45,235 nt of DNA from Planctomycetota bacterium. Its GTDB lineage: Bacteria > Planctomycetota > Phycisphaerae > FEN-1346. The stretch is from positions 1 to 45,235 of the forward strand of contig JAUVZF010000030.1 in NCBI GenBank assembly GCA_030602705.1, read 5' to 3'. Each line of letters starts with the position of its first letter. The stretch's first letter is position 1. Shown piece by piece: positions 7,064-14,979 of the stretch. The position numbers and the translations under genes are program-made. The notes below the pieces were generated by a model, which saw nothing but the letters and a program-made list of their open reading frames with translations, had not been told where the DNA came from and searched no databases.

Positions 7064-8278
7064 ATGCCCGAAACCGCCATCGACACCCACGCCCACGTGC
7101 ACGTCGCCCGTCTCGCCGCCGACCTGCTCGGCGTCCTGGAGCGGGCCCGCGCCGCGTCGCTCGACGCCATCATCAGCGTCGGCACCAACCCGGCCGAGAA
7201 CCCGCGCGTCGTCGAAATGGCCGAACGCGAGCCGATGCTGTATGCCGCCGTCGGGTACCATCCGCACGGGGCGGCCGAGATCAAGGCCGTCGATTGGCCG
7301 CTGCTCGAGGGCCTGACCTCCCGGCCGCGCGTCGGCGCGTGGCGGGGTACGCCCCATTACGCGATTCTGTTCACGTCGGCGTTGATTGGCGGCTCGTTGT
7401 TCATGGACCTCACGCTGTTCATCAAGTCGGCCTCGGCGATGAAGATTCTGTTGTTCGGGTTCGGCATCGTGGCGCTCATTCTGCTGCGCGAGAGCCGCGT
7501 GGCGACGTACCAGCCGAAGTTCCGCTCGCCGCTTTATCCGTGGCTGCACGCGGCGGGGATCGCGGCGTACGTGTTCCTGCTGATCGAACTCGGCAGCCTG
7601 CCGCTGCTGGTGGCCGGCGCCATTCTGGGTTGCGGCGTGGTGTGGTACGCGCTGTACGCCAAGACGCGTGTGGCGCGTGAGTCGGCGCTGACACACCTGG
7701 CCCAGCGGATCGCCTCGCGCACGTTTGCGGGCCACGACCTCGAGGCGGAACTGGCCGAGATCATCCACGACCGCGACGGCGGCATTGAGGACCGATTCGA
7801 CCGCCTCGTGGGCGAGTGCGTCGTCCTCGACCTGCCCGGTACGGGCCTGTATGGGGAAGGCGCCGTCTCCAGAGACGACCTCTTTCGAGCGGTTGCCGAG
7901 AAACTCGCCCGGCGTCTGGACATGCCGCCCGCCGAGGTCCTGCGACTGCTCGGCGAGCGGGAAGAACTCTCCTCGACCGTGATCCGTCCCGGCCTGGCCA
8001 TCCCGCACATCGTGGTGGAAGGCACGGGGCGCTTCGACATCCTGCTGGCGCGAGTTCGCGAGGGCACTGCGTTCCTGCCCGATGCCGCCCCCGTGCACGC
8101 CGTATTTGTCCTCATCGGTTCGGCCGACGAGCGCAACTACCATCTGCGTGCCCTGGCGGCCGTGGCGGAGATCGCGCAAGATCCGCATTTCGACCGCAGG
8201 TGGCGCCGGGCGAAGACGCCCGAGGACCTCCGGCAACTCATCCTGCACTCGAAACGCCGAAGGCTACAGGATGAGTGA
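7064..8278 (+). CDS. Chimeric reading frame: TatD nuclease N-terminus fused to amino-acid permease C-terminus and PTS EIIA-like domain
   Basis: One open frame of 404 residues made of parts of two unrelated genes. Residues 1-90 match the start of TatD-type DNases (IDTHAHVHV metal-binding HxH motif, SVGTNP, VGYHPH). At about residue 90 (near base 7334) the expected continuation (typically a GEIGLD motif) is replaced by the last membrane helices of an APC-type amino-acid permease (about 97-200, including RSPLYPWLHAAGI). A cytoplasmic region and a PTS EIIA type-2 domain follow, with LAIPH carrying the usual phosphorylated His. Neither half is complete: TatD lacks most of its barrel and the permease lacks its first helices. 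Either a deletion fused two genes in frame or the assembly is wrong here. The encoded protein is unlikely to keep either parental function. Confidence 0.75.
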   Translation: MPETAIDTHAHVHVARLAADLLGVLERARAASLDAIISVGTNPAENPRVVEMAEREPMLYAAVGYHPHGAAEIKAVDWPLLEGLTSRPRVGAWRGTPHYAILFTSALIGGSLFMDLTLFIKSASAMKILLFGFGIVALILLRESRVATYQPKFRSPLYPWLHAAGIAAYVFLLIELGSLPLLVAGAILGCGVVWYALYAKTRVARESALTHLAQRIASRTFAGHDLEAELAEIIHDRDGGIEDRFDRLVGECVVLDLPGTGLYGEGAVSRDDLFRAVAEKLARRLDMPPAEVLRLLGEREELSSTVIRPGLAIPHIVVEGTGRFDILLARVREGTAFLPDAAPVHAVFVLIGSADERNYHLRALAAVAEIAQDPHFDRRWRRAKTPEDLRQLILHSKRRRLQDE

Positions 8279-8366
8279 ACCGGCAAGGCCGAGTTGCCAC
8301 CCACCTGGTTTCTGAGGGCTACAGCAATGCGTCAACGATGTTTCACTTTCATACCTCTCCCGCATC

Positions 8367-11024
8367 TTACTTGACTTTTATTGAGCCTTGCACCAGATCA
8401 GAGTCGTGCAGTTCGCGGCCCTCGCGCATGGCCTGGCGTACTCGGCGCTCGTACTCGCTGTATTTCTTGCGATGCGCAAGCCTGCGAAGATCCCGGTCGT
8501 GAGGGACAAAACCGTCCATGACGTCGCCCCGCGGCCTGTCTTGCAGGCGTTTCTTCCCCTCACGGATGGCTTCCAGCAACTTGTTGTAACGCGGGGAGTC
8601 CTTCTCGACTCTCGAAAGACAGGGACTCAGTTCCGGTCGATCGAGATTGACCATCGGTCCCTTAAAGAACTCGTTGCTGAAGACATCCACTTCCCGCAAC
8701 CTGGCCAGGGCGAGAATCTTCTTCACGTTCAGATCACTGCGTCCCCCCCCGCCGTCGGTGCTGCAGGTGGTCGGATAATAGGGGCCGTTGAGGTCGACCC
8801 AGGTGATGAGTCGATCGAGGTCCTCGCGACTGAGCGAGACCTTCTCGTGCCCCTTGCGCAAATGGGTGATCAGTTTGCTGGCATGCGAGCCCCAACTGTA
8901 GGCGGGAAGGTGACCCGCAGGGCCGGCGCCAATCGCACCCACGTACCCCTTGTACCACAGTTCCGCGTAGGAGAAATTGAAGGTCAGGGTCCGGTCACCG
9001 GACAGGATCACCTTCTTGGCGCCTTTCTTTCCGAAATCATGACACTTGAGGCAGTGCTTGTCCAACACCGGCTGGACCTCTTTCACGTAACTGTATCGGC
9101 GCGTCGGACCGTACCACGGTTGGAGGATGCTCGGCTTGCGCCGCATGCTTCTTGGCAGGGACGTTCGGCCGAAAGAAGGATTGGCTGCCGTCAGGCGTGA
9201 CTCGTGGCACCCCACGCACCCCAGGGTCTCTCCCGAATGGACCGACGTGCCGCTGCGCACGCTCTGAATCATCATGCCGTCCTTATCCAGGAGTTGGAAG
9301 TAGACGAAGCGATCGGACGGCACGGCAAAGTAGGCGCTGCCGTCCTCGGCGACGGGAACCGTGCCCAGTATCCGCTTGGTATTGAGATCCGACCAGTTCA
9401 CCGCCGGCTGCTGGCCGCCCAGGCAGTTCCACCAGCCGCGGGACAGCCCCGTCTTGTCGGGCACTTCGATGACACGGAGATGCTTGACGGCCCCCCGCTT
9501 GACCCCCTTCATGTGTGTCCCCACGTAGACGTCCTGGACGTAGAAATATCCGTCACCGTTGCCGTAGTCACGGCGAGGCGCCATGGCTATCGGCCTGCGG
9601 CTCGGCGCCAACGGCATCGGGCTGTAGCAGCCGGGGCCCTCGCCGTGCACCTCCACCTCGTTGCCAAAAACATCGACGAGCCAGATGCGCGCTCCCTTGC
9701 CGCGATGAGGAGCGCGGGCACAAAGAAAATACTTTCCGGCGCCACGCTGCGTCCTGGGCTCACTGAGCGGCCACGGTGTGTCGTACCACGGCTTCACGTC
9801 GCTCTGGGTATCTTGCCATCGGTGTAAGCGAAGGTTAGGGTCCTCTTTCACAAGGTTCAACGCGGGTTCCGGCCAGTAATGGTAGGCCTTCCATACCCAT
9901 GCCCCCTTATGCCTCTTCTTCTCTTTCTCCATGTCCAGCGGCTCCAGGTTGCGGAACCGGTCTTTCACGCCTCCCGGCCATGTTCGGACGATCGATTCAT
10001 AGCCATCGATGGCCTTGCTTGGATCGAGTACGGCCAGTGCGCCTCCCAGGGACCCGTGATGCGTGCCGAGAATGCAGAGCAGCCGCCCGGTTCCCGGGAT
10101 GACCCTGGCGTTCCAGCCTGCCGACGGATGAGCCGTGTTGTTGCCCCAGATGATGGCCTGATTGGTGCCGTCGGGGTTGGTCACCCAGAACCCGTGACCG
10201 TCGGCGAAGTTGCGGTCCACGTAATCCCAGCGACTGTAAAGGATGCGGCCGTCCGGCATCAGCGACACCTGGTTTTCATGCACCAGGCTGCGCGTAATCT
10301 GATGAATGTTCGCGCCGCCGCCGGTCATGCGAAACAACTGGGGCACGATCATCGTATCGCAGGGAACCCACTTGAGCTGCCGCGAGGACGCAAAGACAAT
10401 ACTGCCGTCGGGCAGGTAGATCGGGTCCACGTCGCTGACATCCGGCGCACTGGTCAGTTGTTTGACCGGGTAGTCTCCTGATTCGGATGCCGCCGCGGGA
10501 GCCGTGTTGACCTCGAAGATGTGAAAATTACCCTTCCTGTTCATGGAGAAGACAATCCGCTTACCGTCAAAATGGACGCACGGACTCCTGATGACGCCGT
10601 CCGGGTTTTCAACAAGCGTTGTTGTCTTGCCCGTCTTGAGGTCGAGCAGTTTCAATGCGCTCCCGTTACCTCTGAAGGTATGTGCTCCCAGGTATTCGTG
10701 CGTGCCTTTGCGGTCGGGATGACGAACCACGAACAGAAGCGGCCGGTCGCTGAGCATCGGATTCGCTAGCAGCGCCCGGCGCTGCAGTTTTTCGAACCCC
10801 TTTTCGTCCACCTCATCCAACCGCGCCAGGAACACCGGGCCGTCCGGATACCGATCTCGAAACGTCCCCGCCAGGTCTTCCACTGCAGTGCGAAGGGCCG
10901 CCACCCGCCTTGCGAAGCGGCCGGTGTCCTCTGCAACCGCATCTTTGCCGAAAACTGCTGTGATCGCAAGAAGACACAACACCAGGCCTGCAGCCGTAAT
11001 GCCTGTTCTTGGCCGCATTGTCAT
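8367..11024 (-). CDS. Secreted diheme protein related to hydrazine synthase alpha subunit (HzsA-like)
   Basis: An 885-residue exported protein. The start MTMRPRTG gives a signal peptide (hydrophobic stretch at about 8-25). Residues 90-580 look like a beta-propeller of PD40/TolB type (repeated blocks such as PIYLPDGSIVFASSR and SLMPDGRILYSRWDYVD). Two c-type heme motifs follow: CVGCH (603-607) and CLKCH (658-662). The architecture matches the HzsA-related family found in many planctomycetes that are not anammox bacteria, so hydrazine synthesis should not be assumed; the rest of the hydrazine synthase complex is absent here. It is probably a periplasmic redox protein of unknown substrate, transcribed alone from the promoter at 11119-11146. 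Stretches upstream of the start are open but repeat-like. Confidence 0.85.
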   Translation of the reverse strand: MTMRPRTGITAAGLVLCLLAITAVFGKDAVAEDTGRFARRVAALRTAVEDLAGTFRDRYPDGPVFLARLDEVDEKGFEKLQRRALLANPMLSDRPLLFVVRHPDRKGTHEYLGAHTFRGNGSALKLLDLKTGKTTTLVENPDGVIRSPCVHFDGKRIVFSMNRKGNFHIFEVNTAPAAASESGDYPVKQLTSAPDVSDVDPIYLPDGSIVFASSRQLKWVPCDTMIVPQLFRMTGGGANIHQITRSLVHENQVSLMPDGRILYSRWDYVDRNFADGHGFWVTNPDGTNQAIIWGNNTAHPSAGWNARVIPGTGRLLCILGTHHGSLGGALAVLDPSKAIDGYESIVRTWPGGVKDRFRNLEPLDMEKEKKRHKGAWVWKAYHYWPEPALNLVKEDPNLRLHRWQDTQSDVKPWYDTPWPLSEPRTQRGAGKYFLCARAPHRGKGARIWLVDVFGNEVEVHGEGPGCYSPMPLAPSRRPIAMAPRRDYGNGDGYFYVQDVYVGTHMKGVKRGAVKHLRVIEVPDKTGLSRGWWNCLGGQQPAVNWSDLNTKRILGTVPVAEDGSAYFAVPSDRFVYFQLLDKDGMMIQSVRSGTSVHSGETLGCVGCHESRLTAANPSFGRTSLPRSMRRKPSILQPWYGPTRRYSYVKEVQPVLDKHCLKCHDFGKKGAKKVILSGDRTLTFNFSYAELWYKGYVGAIGAGPAGHLPAYSWGSHASKLITHLRKGHEKVSLSREDLDRLITWVDLNGPYYPTTCSTDGGGGRSDLNVKKILALARLREVDVFSNEFFKGPMVNLDRPELSPCLSRVEKDSPRYNKLLEAIREGKKRLQDRPRGDVMDGFVPHDRDLRRLAHRKKYSEYERRVRQAMREGRELHDSDLVQGSIKVK

Positions 11025-11118
11025 GTCCTGAATTTCGGGCACATCCACGAGCAAGCCTTTGTCCCGAGATTTCCCAAATGAACTCGCGCCGCTCGCTCCA
11101 TCGCGGGCCTTTGCGATG

Positions 11119-11146
11119 ATTCTACTACGGCTTCGGGGACCGTCAA
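11119..11146 (-). promoter_or_regulatory. Candidate promoter for the HzsA-like gene
   Basis: Minus strand TTGACG (11146-11141), 16-base spacer, TAGAAT (11124-11119), giving a leader of about 90 bases. The same boxes and spacing occur before the Ser/Thr kinase gene (31040-31067). Confidence 0.55.
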
Positions 11147-11235
11147 GCGTTCCCCGGGCAGGAGTTTCCCCATGGCCACTCAGGTTGGCGGTTTGGTGAA
11201 GGCGAAGGCGAGTCGGTTCTCGGCGGCGGCCGGTG

Positions 11236-11354
11236 TGGGCAGTTCCGGGGATACCCATCTATGAGCAAGTCCCTGCCGGAGTCGGAAGCGGGCCGCCTCC
11301 GCCATAGCGGCCTTGGCTGCTGCGGCTGGATTCTGAAGCGGATTTCTTCCAGCC
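11236..11354 (+). repeat. ~120-bp dispersed repeat (copy 1, inverted relative to 18478-18611)
   Basis: Closely matches the reverse complement of 18478-18611. Both copies begin with CAGTTCCGGGGA and contain a short open stretch reading MSKSLPESEAGRLRHS then GWILKRISSSRL, conserved in both. No ribosome-binding site is evident. The whole 11025-11552 interval otherwise lacks genes apart from the promoter and the next repeat. Confidence 0.75.
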
Positions 11355-11374
11355 GTCTACCCGCCTTCCTCTCC

Positions 11375-11470
11375 CTCCTCCCCGCGTCCGCCCGGGCGTG
11401 CTTGCCTCCACCCTCACACGTCCCTCCCTTCGCCCTTGCCTCGGGGGAGGGGTGGGATTAGGATGCGAGA
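11375..11470 (+). repeat. GCGTCCGCCCGGGCGTG-family repeat, copy 1
   Basis: Starts with GCGTCCGCCCGGGCGTG, then CTTCGCCCTTGCCTCG and GGAGGGGTGGGATTAGGATG. A close copy is at 12694-12770 and related copies at 12004-12115 and 13500-13630. Each lies next to a small gene of this cluster. Confidence 0.75.
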
Positions 11471-11552
11471 GGTACCCGCGCCCCTGTGAACACGTCGGGG
11501 GCGGTGCTGGAGCGGGACATGTACTGTGCGTGCGGCAAGGGCAATTGGCAAT

Positions 11553-12032
11553 ATGTTCTATGACTCAGGGGAAAACGGCGTGGGCGACGGAGGCTACTAT
11601 GAGCCGAACCCCCACGACGGTCCGTTTTGGTGGCCCGATCCCGGGGATGTGAAAGGCCACTCGAAGGTGCTTCAATACGTAGACGCCATACTCGCTCAGG
11701 CCGTAAGAGATCATGCCACGGAGATTCGCTTCGAGCCTGTGGCCGGAGGGCTTACTGTCCGGTACCTCGTCGAGGGGAAACCGTACGATCTGGTCCCACC
11801 GCCGGATCACCTGGCTCATGAGGTGGTGGATCGAGTCAAGACATTGGCGCGTCTTGAACTTGGCGAGGCCCGCCATCCACAGGCAGGGGCCCTCTACATC
11901 CGTGTCAAAGGGAAGGGTTACAGGACCTGGGTCGTGACATCAAGGACGACACTGGGCGAGCGGGTTGTCGTTGAGATTGCCGAGGATGGCGGCAGCGCTG
12001 GGGCTCCTCCCTGTGTCCGCCCGGGCGTGTGA
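11553..12032 (+). CDS. Stand-alone GspE/PilB N-domain-like protein, lacking the ATPase domain
   Basis: A 159-residue protein resembling the N2 domain of type II secretion/type IV pilus ATPases. The family pattern is clear: VDAILAQAVRDHATEIRFEP (compare the usual AIxxxASDIHxEP), then VRYLVEGK, VPPP, VDRVKTLARL and LGERVVVEI. The chain stops about where the Walker A ATPase domain should begin, and the last dozen residues (GAPPCVRPGV) are encoded by a dispersed repeat, so it may be a truncated gene. It could alternatively be a regulatory or adaptor protein. The ATG at 11553 is used; a GTG at 11526 is also in frame. No pilus or secretion genes are nearby. Confidence 0.6.
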   Translation: MFYDSGENGVGDGGYYEPNPHDGPFWWPDPGDVKGHSKVLQYVDAILAQAVRDHATEIRFEPVAGGLTVRYLVEGKPYDLVPPPDHLAHEVVDRVKTLARLELGEARHPQAGALYIRVKGKGYRTWVVTSRTTLGERVVVEIAEDGGSAGAPPCVRPGV

Positions 12033-12115
12033 GAGACCGTAGGAGTTCGGGAGGCGAGGCAGAGGGCCACCTGTGACCATCGTCGCGCCCCGGCCTCCCT
12101 CACACGGCGTCCGCG
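12004..12115 (+). repeat. GCGTCCGCCCGGGCGTG-family repeat, copy 2 (overlaps gene end)
   Basis: Shares TCCGCCCGGGCGTG, GAGACCGTAGGAGTTCGGGA and ACCTGTGACCATCG with 13500-13630. It supplies the stop codon of the gene ending at 12032. Confidence 0.75.
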
Positions 12116-12166
12116 CCCCCCTCCTTGAGTGCAGGCGTCAGTTGATGGTGCACGAAGGACAGCGGC

Positions 12167-12622
12167 CTACGCATAGAGCCAGAAGTAATGTTTCATCAGA
12201 AGAGCGCCAACGGTGAGCAGCGTGGCACCGACGAAAACGATGCCGGTTCCTGCGAGGACGGCTAGGGGTGTGCTCTTGATCGTTCCTCGTTCCTGGAAGC
12301 GCAGGGCGAGCCGCGTGGAGATGTAGAGGCAGATCCAGAGGCCGACGAAGCGCGGGACCACTATGTACGCGGACTTGCCGCTATAGAGAATGGACACGTC
12401 GAGTTTGTCTTGGAGAGCGGTCACGAGAGCCGAGATGGCGAACTGGCTCACGATCACCATAAGCGTGAGAGGCGCAAGGGCCGTGAAGACGGCCAGCCTC
12501 GGCGCCCGCAGCCGCACATGGCGATGGAGTAGAACGGCAAGGAGGACGACGACGAACCACAACCCGAACTCCAATGGCGCGTCGAGAAGGAGTTGCCCGA
12601 TCTCTCTAACCCCATCGTCCAT
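12167..12622 (-). CDS. Hypothetical membrane protein (about four helices)
   Basis: A 151-residue protein with four hydrophobic segments (about 13-33, 44-65, 85-105 and 120-145) and short loops. I do not recognise a family. The ATG at 12622 has only a weak ribosome-binding site. It is convergent with the gene at 11553-12032 and divergent from the TPR lipoprotein, with a dispersed repeat on each side. Confidence 0.5.
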   Translation of the reverse strand: MDDGVREIGQLLLDAPLEFGLWFVVVLLAVLLHRHVRLRAPRLAVFTALAPLTLMVIVSQFAISALVTALQDKLDVSILYSGKSAYIVVPRFVGLWICLYISTRLALRFQERGTIKSTPLAVLAGTGIVFVGATLLTVGALLMKHYFWLYA

Positions 12623-12693
12623 CGTCGCCCGCTCATTCCCACCCTCAGTCTACCATCCCATCCCTATGCAGGCCAGCGGATATCCGTACGCGC

Positions 12694-12770
12694 GGCGTCC
12701 GCCCGGGCGTGCTTGCCCTCACACGCACCTTCCCTTCGCCCTTGCCTCGTGGGAGGGGTGGGATTAGGAT
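12694..12770 (+). repeat. GCGTCCGCCCGGGCGTG-family repeat, copy 3
   Basis: Nearly the same as 11375-11470 with a small internal deletion, and again ends GGGGTGGGATTAGGATGCG just upstream of a plus-strand gene. Confidence 0.75.
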
Positions 12771-12819
12771 GCGGCCGGTGACCGTGATCCGAGGTCGTGT
12801 CTCTCCGGGGAGAGGACGC

Positions 12820-13476
12820 ATGGCTGTTAAGTCGAAGACCTTGTCGGTCGTTCTTCTCGCAGCGGGTTGTGCCGCCGTCCTGTCTGGTTGCGCCTCAGAC
12901 GGCGAGACGGAGGCCGTGGCCCATTTCAACCGAGGCGTGGACCACTTTGGCAAGGGTGAGTGGGATGCGGCCATCGAAGACTACACGAAGGTCGTCGAAC
13001 TGATGGAGCCCGAACAGGCGGAAGATTTCCACGGCCGGGGCTTCGCGTGCCTCAGAAAGGGCGATTACGATGGAGCCATCAGAGACTGGACCGAAGCCAT
13101 CGAACTGGACCGCAGGCTCGCAGACGCCTATTACCAGCGCGGAATCGCCTACCTCAAGACGGACAAGTACGAGGTATCCATCGAGGACTGGGCCAGAGCC
13201 ACTGTACTGGACCACAGACTTGTCAGAGCCTACAACAGCCGGGGCAACGCTCACTTCCAGAAGGGTGAGTACGACGCGGCTATCGCGGACTACACGGAGG
13301 CCATCGAACTGAATCCCGAGTCCGCACTGGCCTACAGTAACCGTGCTGTCGCCTATTACTTCCGACGCGATTACGACAAGGCGTGGGTCGACGTGAAGGA
13401 ATGCCGGCGGCTGGGGGGCGAGGTCCACCCGGAGTTCCTCGCCGAACTCCGCAAGGCGTCGGGGCGGGAGGAGTGA
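12820..13476 (+). CDS. TPR-repeat lipoprotein
   Basis: A 218-residue exported lipoprotein. The ATG at 12820 follows GGGGAGAGG at good spacing and gives a signal peptide with lipobox LSGC (cysteine near residue 24). From about residue 33 there are five tetratricopeptide units of about 34 residues, each with the YxxRGxAxxxxGxYDxAIxDxTxAIEL pattern. TPR proteins act as protein-protein scaffolds; this one would face the periplasm. No partner is evident nearby. A longer frame begins upstream but lies in a dispersed repeat. Confidence 0.85.
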   Translation: MAVKSKTLSVVLLAAGCAAVLSGCASDGETEAVAHFNRGVDHFGKGEWDAAIEDYTKVVELMEPEQAEDFHGRGFACLRKGDYDGAIRDWTEAIELDRRLADAYYQRGIAYLKTDKYEVSIEDWARATVLDHRLVRAYNSRGNAHFQKGEYDAAIADYTEAIELNPESALAYSNRAVAYYFRRDYDKAWVDVKECRRLGGEVHPEFLAELRKASGREE

Positions 13477-13499
13477 ACGGGCTGTGATCACACTCCCTC

Positions 13500-13630
13500 C
13501 TCCCCGCGTCCGCCCGGGCGTGTGAAAGACCGTAGGAGTTCGGGAGGTGAGTCAGAGGGCACCTGTGACCATCGTTGCGTCCCGGCCTTCCCTCACACCG
13601 CGTCCTCCCCCTCCGCCCCGCGTCCGCCCG
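13500..13630 (+). repeat. GCGTCCGCCCGGGCGTG-family repeat, copy 4
   Basis: Matches 12004-12115 over about 90 bases (GAAAGACCGTAGGAGTTCGG, ACCTGTGACCATCG, CGGCCTTCCCTCACAC), followed by a further partial GCGTCCGCCCGGGG at 13620. The interval 13477-13754 has no gene. Confidence 0.75.
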
Positions 13631-13754
13631 GGGTCGGGGTTGGCGGCCGGTTGGCGTGATGGACGCTGGCACGCGTGGAGATGGGTTGGTAACGGGGCAC
13701 TCGCCGTGTAGCCCGTACGCCGGCTTCTCCATGGTGTGTCGGACGAAGGGCTGG

Positions 13755-14276
13755 TTAAGATTTGAGATCGAGGATGCCGTTGATCACCGAATTGATGAAC
13801 GGCCCGATCAGTGGCAGCTGGCTGATTTCCACGTCGTCTTCGCGGTCAACCTTTGCGGCCACTTCTCGCAGTTGGGGGCCGTACTTCTTGAGGTCTTCCG
13901 GAAGTTTGTCTTCCCAGCCTTCAACGAGAGCCTGGATCTTTTCCAGTTCATCCCCGTCCAGCCAGAACCCGGCACACGAAGTACAACGGTCGATGATAAT
14001 GCCCGTGTCGCCGCCGTAGTTGACTGCATCAGTACTGCCGCCGCATTTGGGGCAGACAAGATCACGGTCAACATGCGCCAGGATCACTCCGGTAAGGCTT
14101 GTCGATTCCGCAATGGCACGGCGTTCCTCCTCGCTGAACTTCTCTTGGCGGATCCTCACAATCTTGCCGAGTTCATCGGAATCCAGCCACTCTCCGGCGC
14201 AGGCCGTGCAGGTCTCCACCTCGATACCTTCGTACGTGACAGCAGACAACTGCGCGCGGCAATTGGGACACTCCAT
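13755..14276 (-). CDS. Double zf-TFIIB-type zinc-finger protein
   Basis: A 173-residue cytoplasmic protein with two treble-clef-like zinc sites. The first is MECPNC with CTACAGEWLDSDEL (residues 3-35); the second is CPKC with CTSCAGFWLDGDEL (about 75-112). This CxxC...CxxCxGxWLDxxEL pattern defines the zf-TFIIB Pfam family, whose bacterial members have no firm function. A C-terminal acidic helical part follows. The ATG at 14276 has AAAGGGAG ahead; the longer frame upstream lacks similarity. It stands alone between repeats. Confidence 0.85.
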   Translation of the reverse strand: MECPNCRAQLSAVTYEGIEVETCTACAGEWLDSDELGKIVRIRQEKFSEEERRAIAESTSLTGVILAHVDRDLVCPKCGGSTDAVNYGGDTGIIIDRCTSCAGFWLDGDELEKIQALVEGWEDKLPEDLKKYGPQLREVAAKVDREDDVEISQLPLIGPFINSVINGILDLKS

Positions 14277-14671
14277 GGTCAACTCCCTTTGATCTGATAC
14301 TGTGCTAGGCAACGGAACATGAGTTATCGCTTCACGTCGAGTTTCAAGCCAAGTGCAGCAAAAGGATGCGGCGGAGAACTCACCCAGCCTTGTCTTGTCA
14401 GAAAGACCCACAGGGCGGCCACGTCGCGAGCAGAAGTTTACCTCTGACCCCATCGGCAGTCAAGACAACACACACAGACCCTCGGCCCATGCGTACGTAC
14501 ATCTGGCCCGGTTCAGATCCATTAACCAGCGCATGGACCGGTCGCGCGTGGGGCCCGCGGCTCCCGCCTTCCTCCTCCCCGCGTCCGCACCTCCGCGCCG
14601 GTCAACGTGACCTCGGACGGCAAGCGGGTCAAGGTCACACGGCACGAGACGGCCGTTGTCGAGTTCGTCGG

Positions 14672-14845
14672 CGCATGGTCACCCTGCGGGCTGACCATGC
14701 CACCCGGCTGTAACGTGGTGGGGTAGGGTCTGGCGCACCGACCGTAACGCCTCAGTTGCGGGGGGTGACACGGTAACGCGAAGCGTGGCCGTGTGCGCCG
14801 GGCGTCCAACACGGCCGCCCTTCGGGCTGCCGTGCCACCCGACGA
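14672..14845. repeat. REP-like hairpin (inverted) and a GCCGTGCCACCC-type element
   Basis: 14672-14704 is a copy of the hairpin found around the RAYT gene, in reverse orientation and 12 kb away. 14765-14845 contains ACACGGCCGCCCTTCGGGCT and GCCGTGCCACCC, also present twice at 44981-45235. No gene is seen in 14277-14979; the only other feature there is the promoter at 14905. Confidence 0.7.
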
Positions 14846-14904
14846 GGTGGCACCCGTTAGTCTGGACCCATTACACCCTCGCCGCACAGACTTGGGAAAT
14901 TCGA

Positions 14905-14933
14905 TTGCCCGCTCACCGCCGGAAGGATATACT
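14905..14933 (+). promoter_or_regulatory. Candidate promoter of the alpha/beta-hydrolase lipoprotein operon
   Basis: TTGCCC (14905-14910), 17-base spacer, TATACT (14928-14933), about 46 bases before the TTG start at 14980. Confidence 0.5.
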
Positions 14934-14979
14934 GCGCCTTCTTCATGCCGTCCTGGCCGACTGAGTAAAGGAGTATGCG

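Noticed and set aside
8367-11024. Evidence for anammox metabolism
   Set aside because: HzsA-like proteins are widespread in other planctomycetes and no hydrazine synthase beta/gamma or hydrazine dehydrogenase genes are present.
14277-14700. Open frames between the zinc-finger gene and the hydrolase operon
   Set aside because: No ribosome-binding sites or family similarity, and the sequence is made of repeat fragments.
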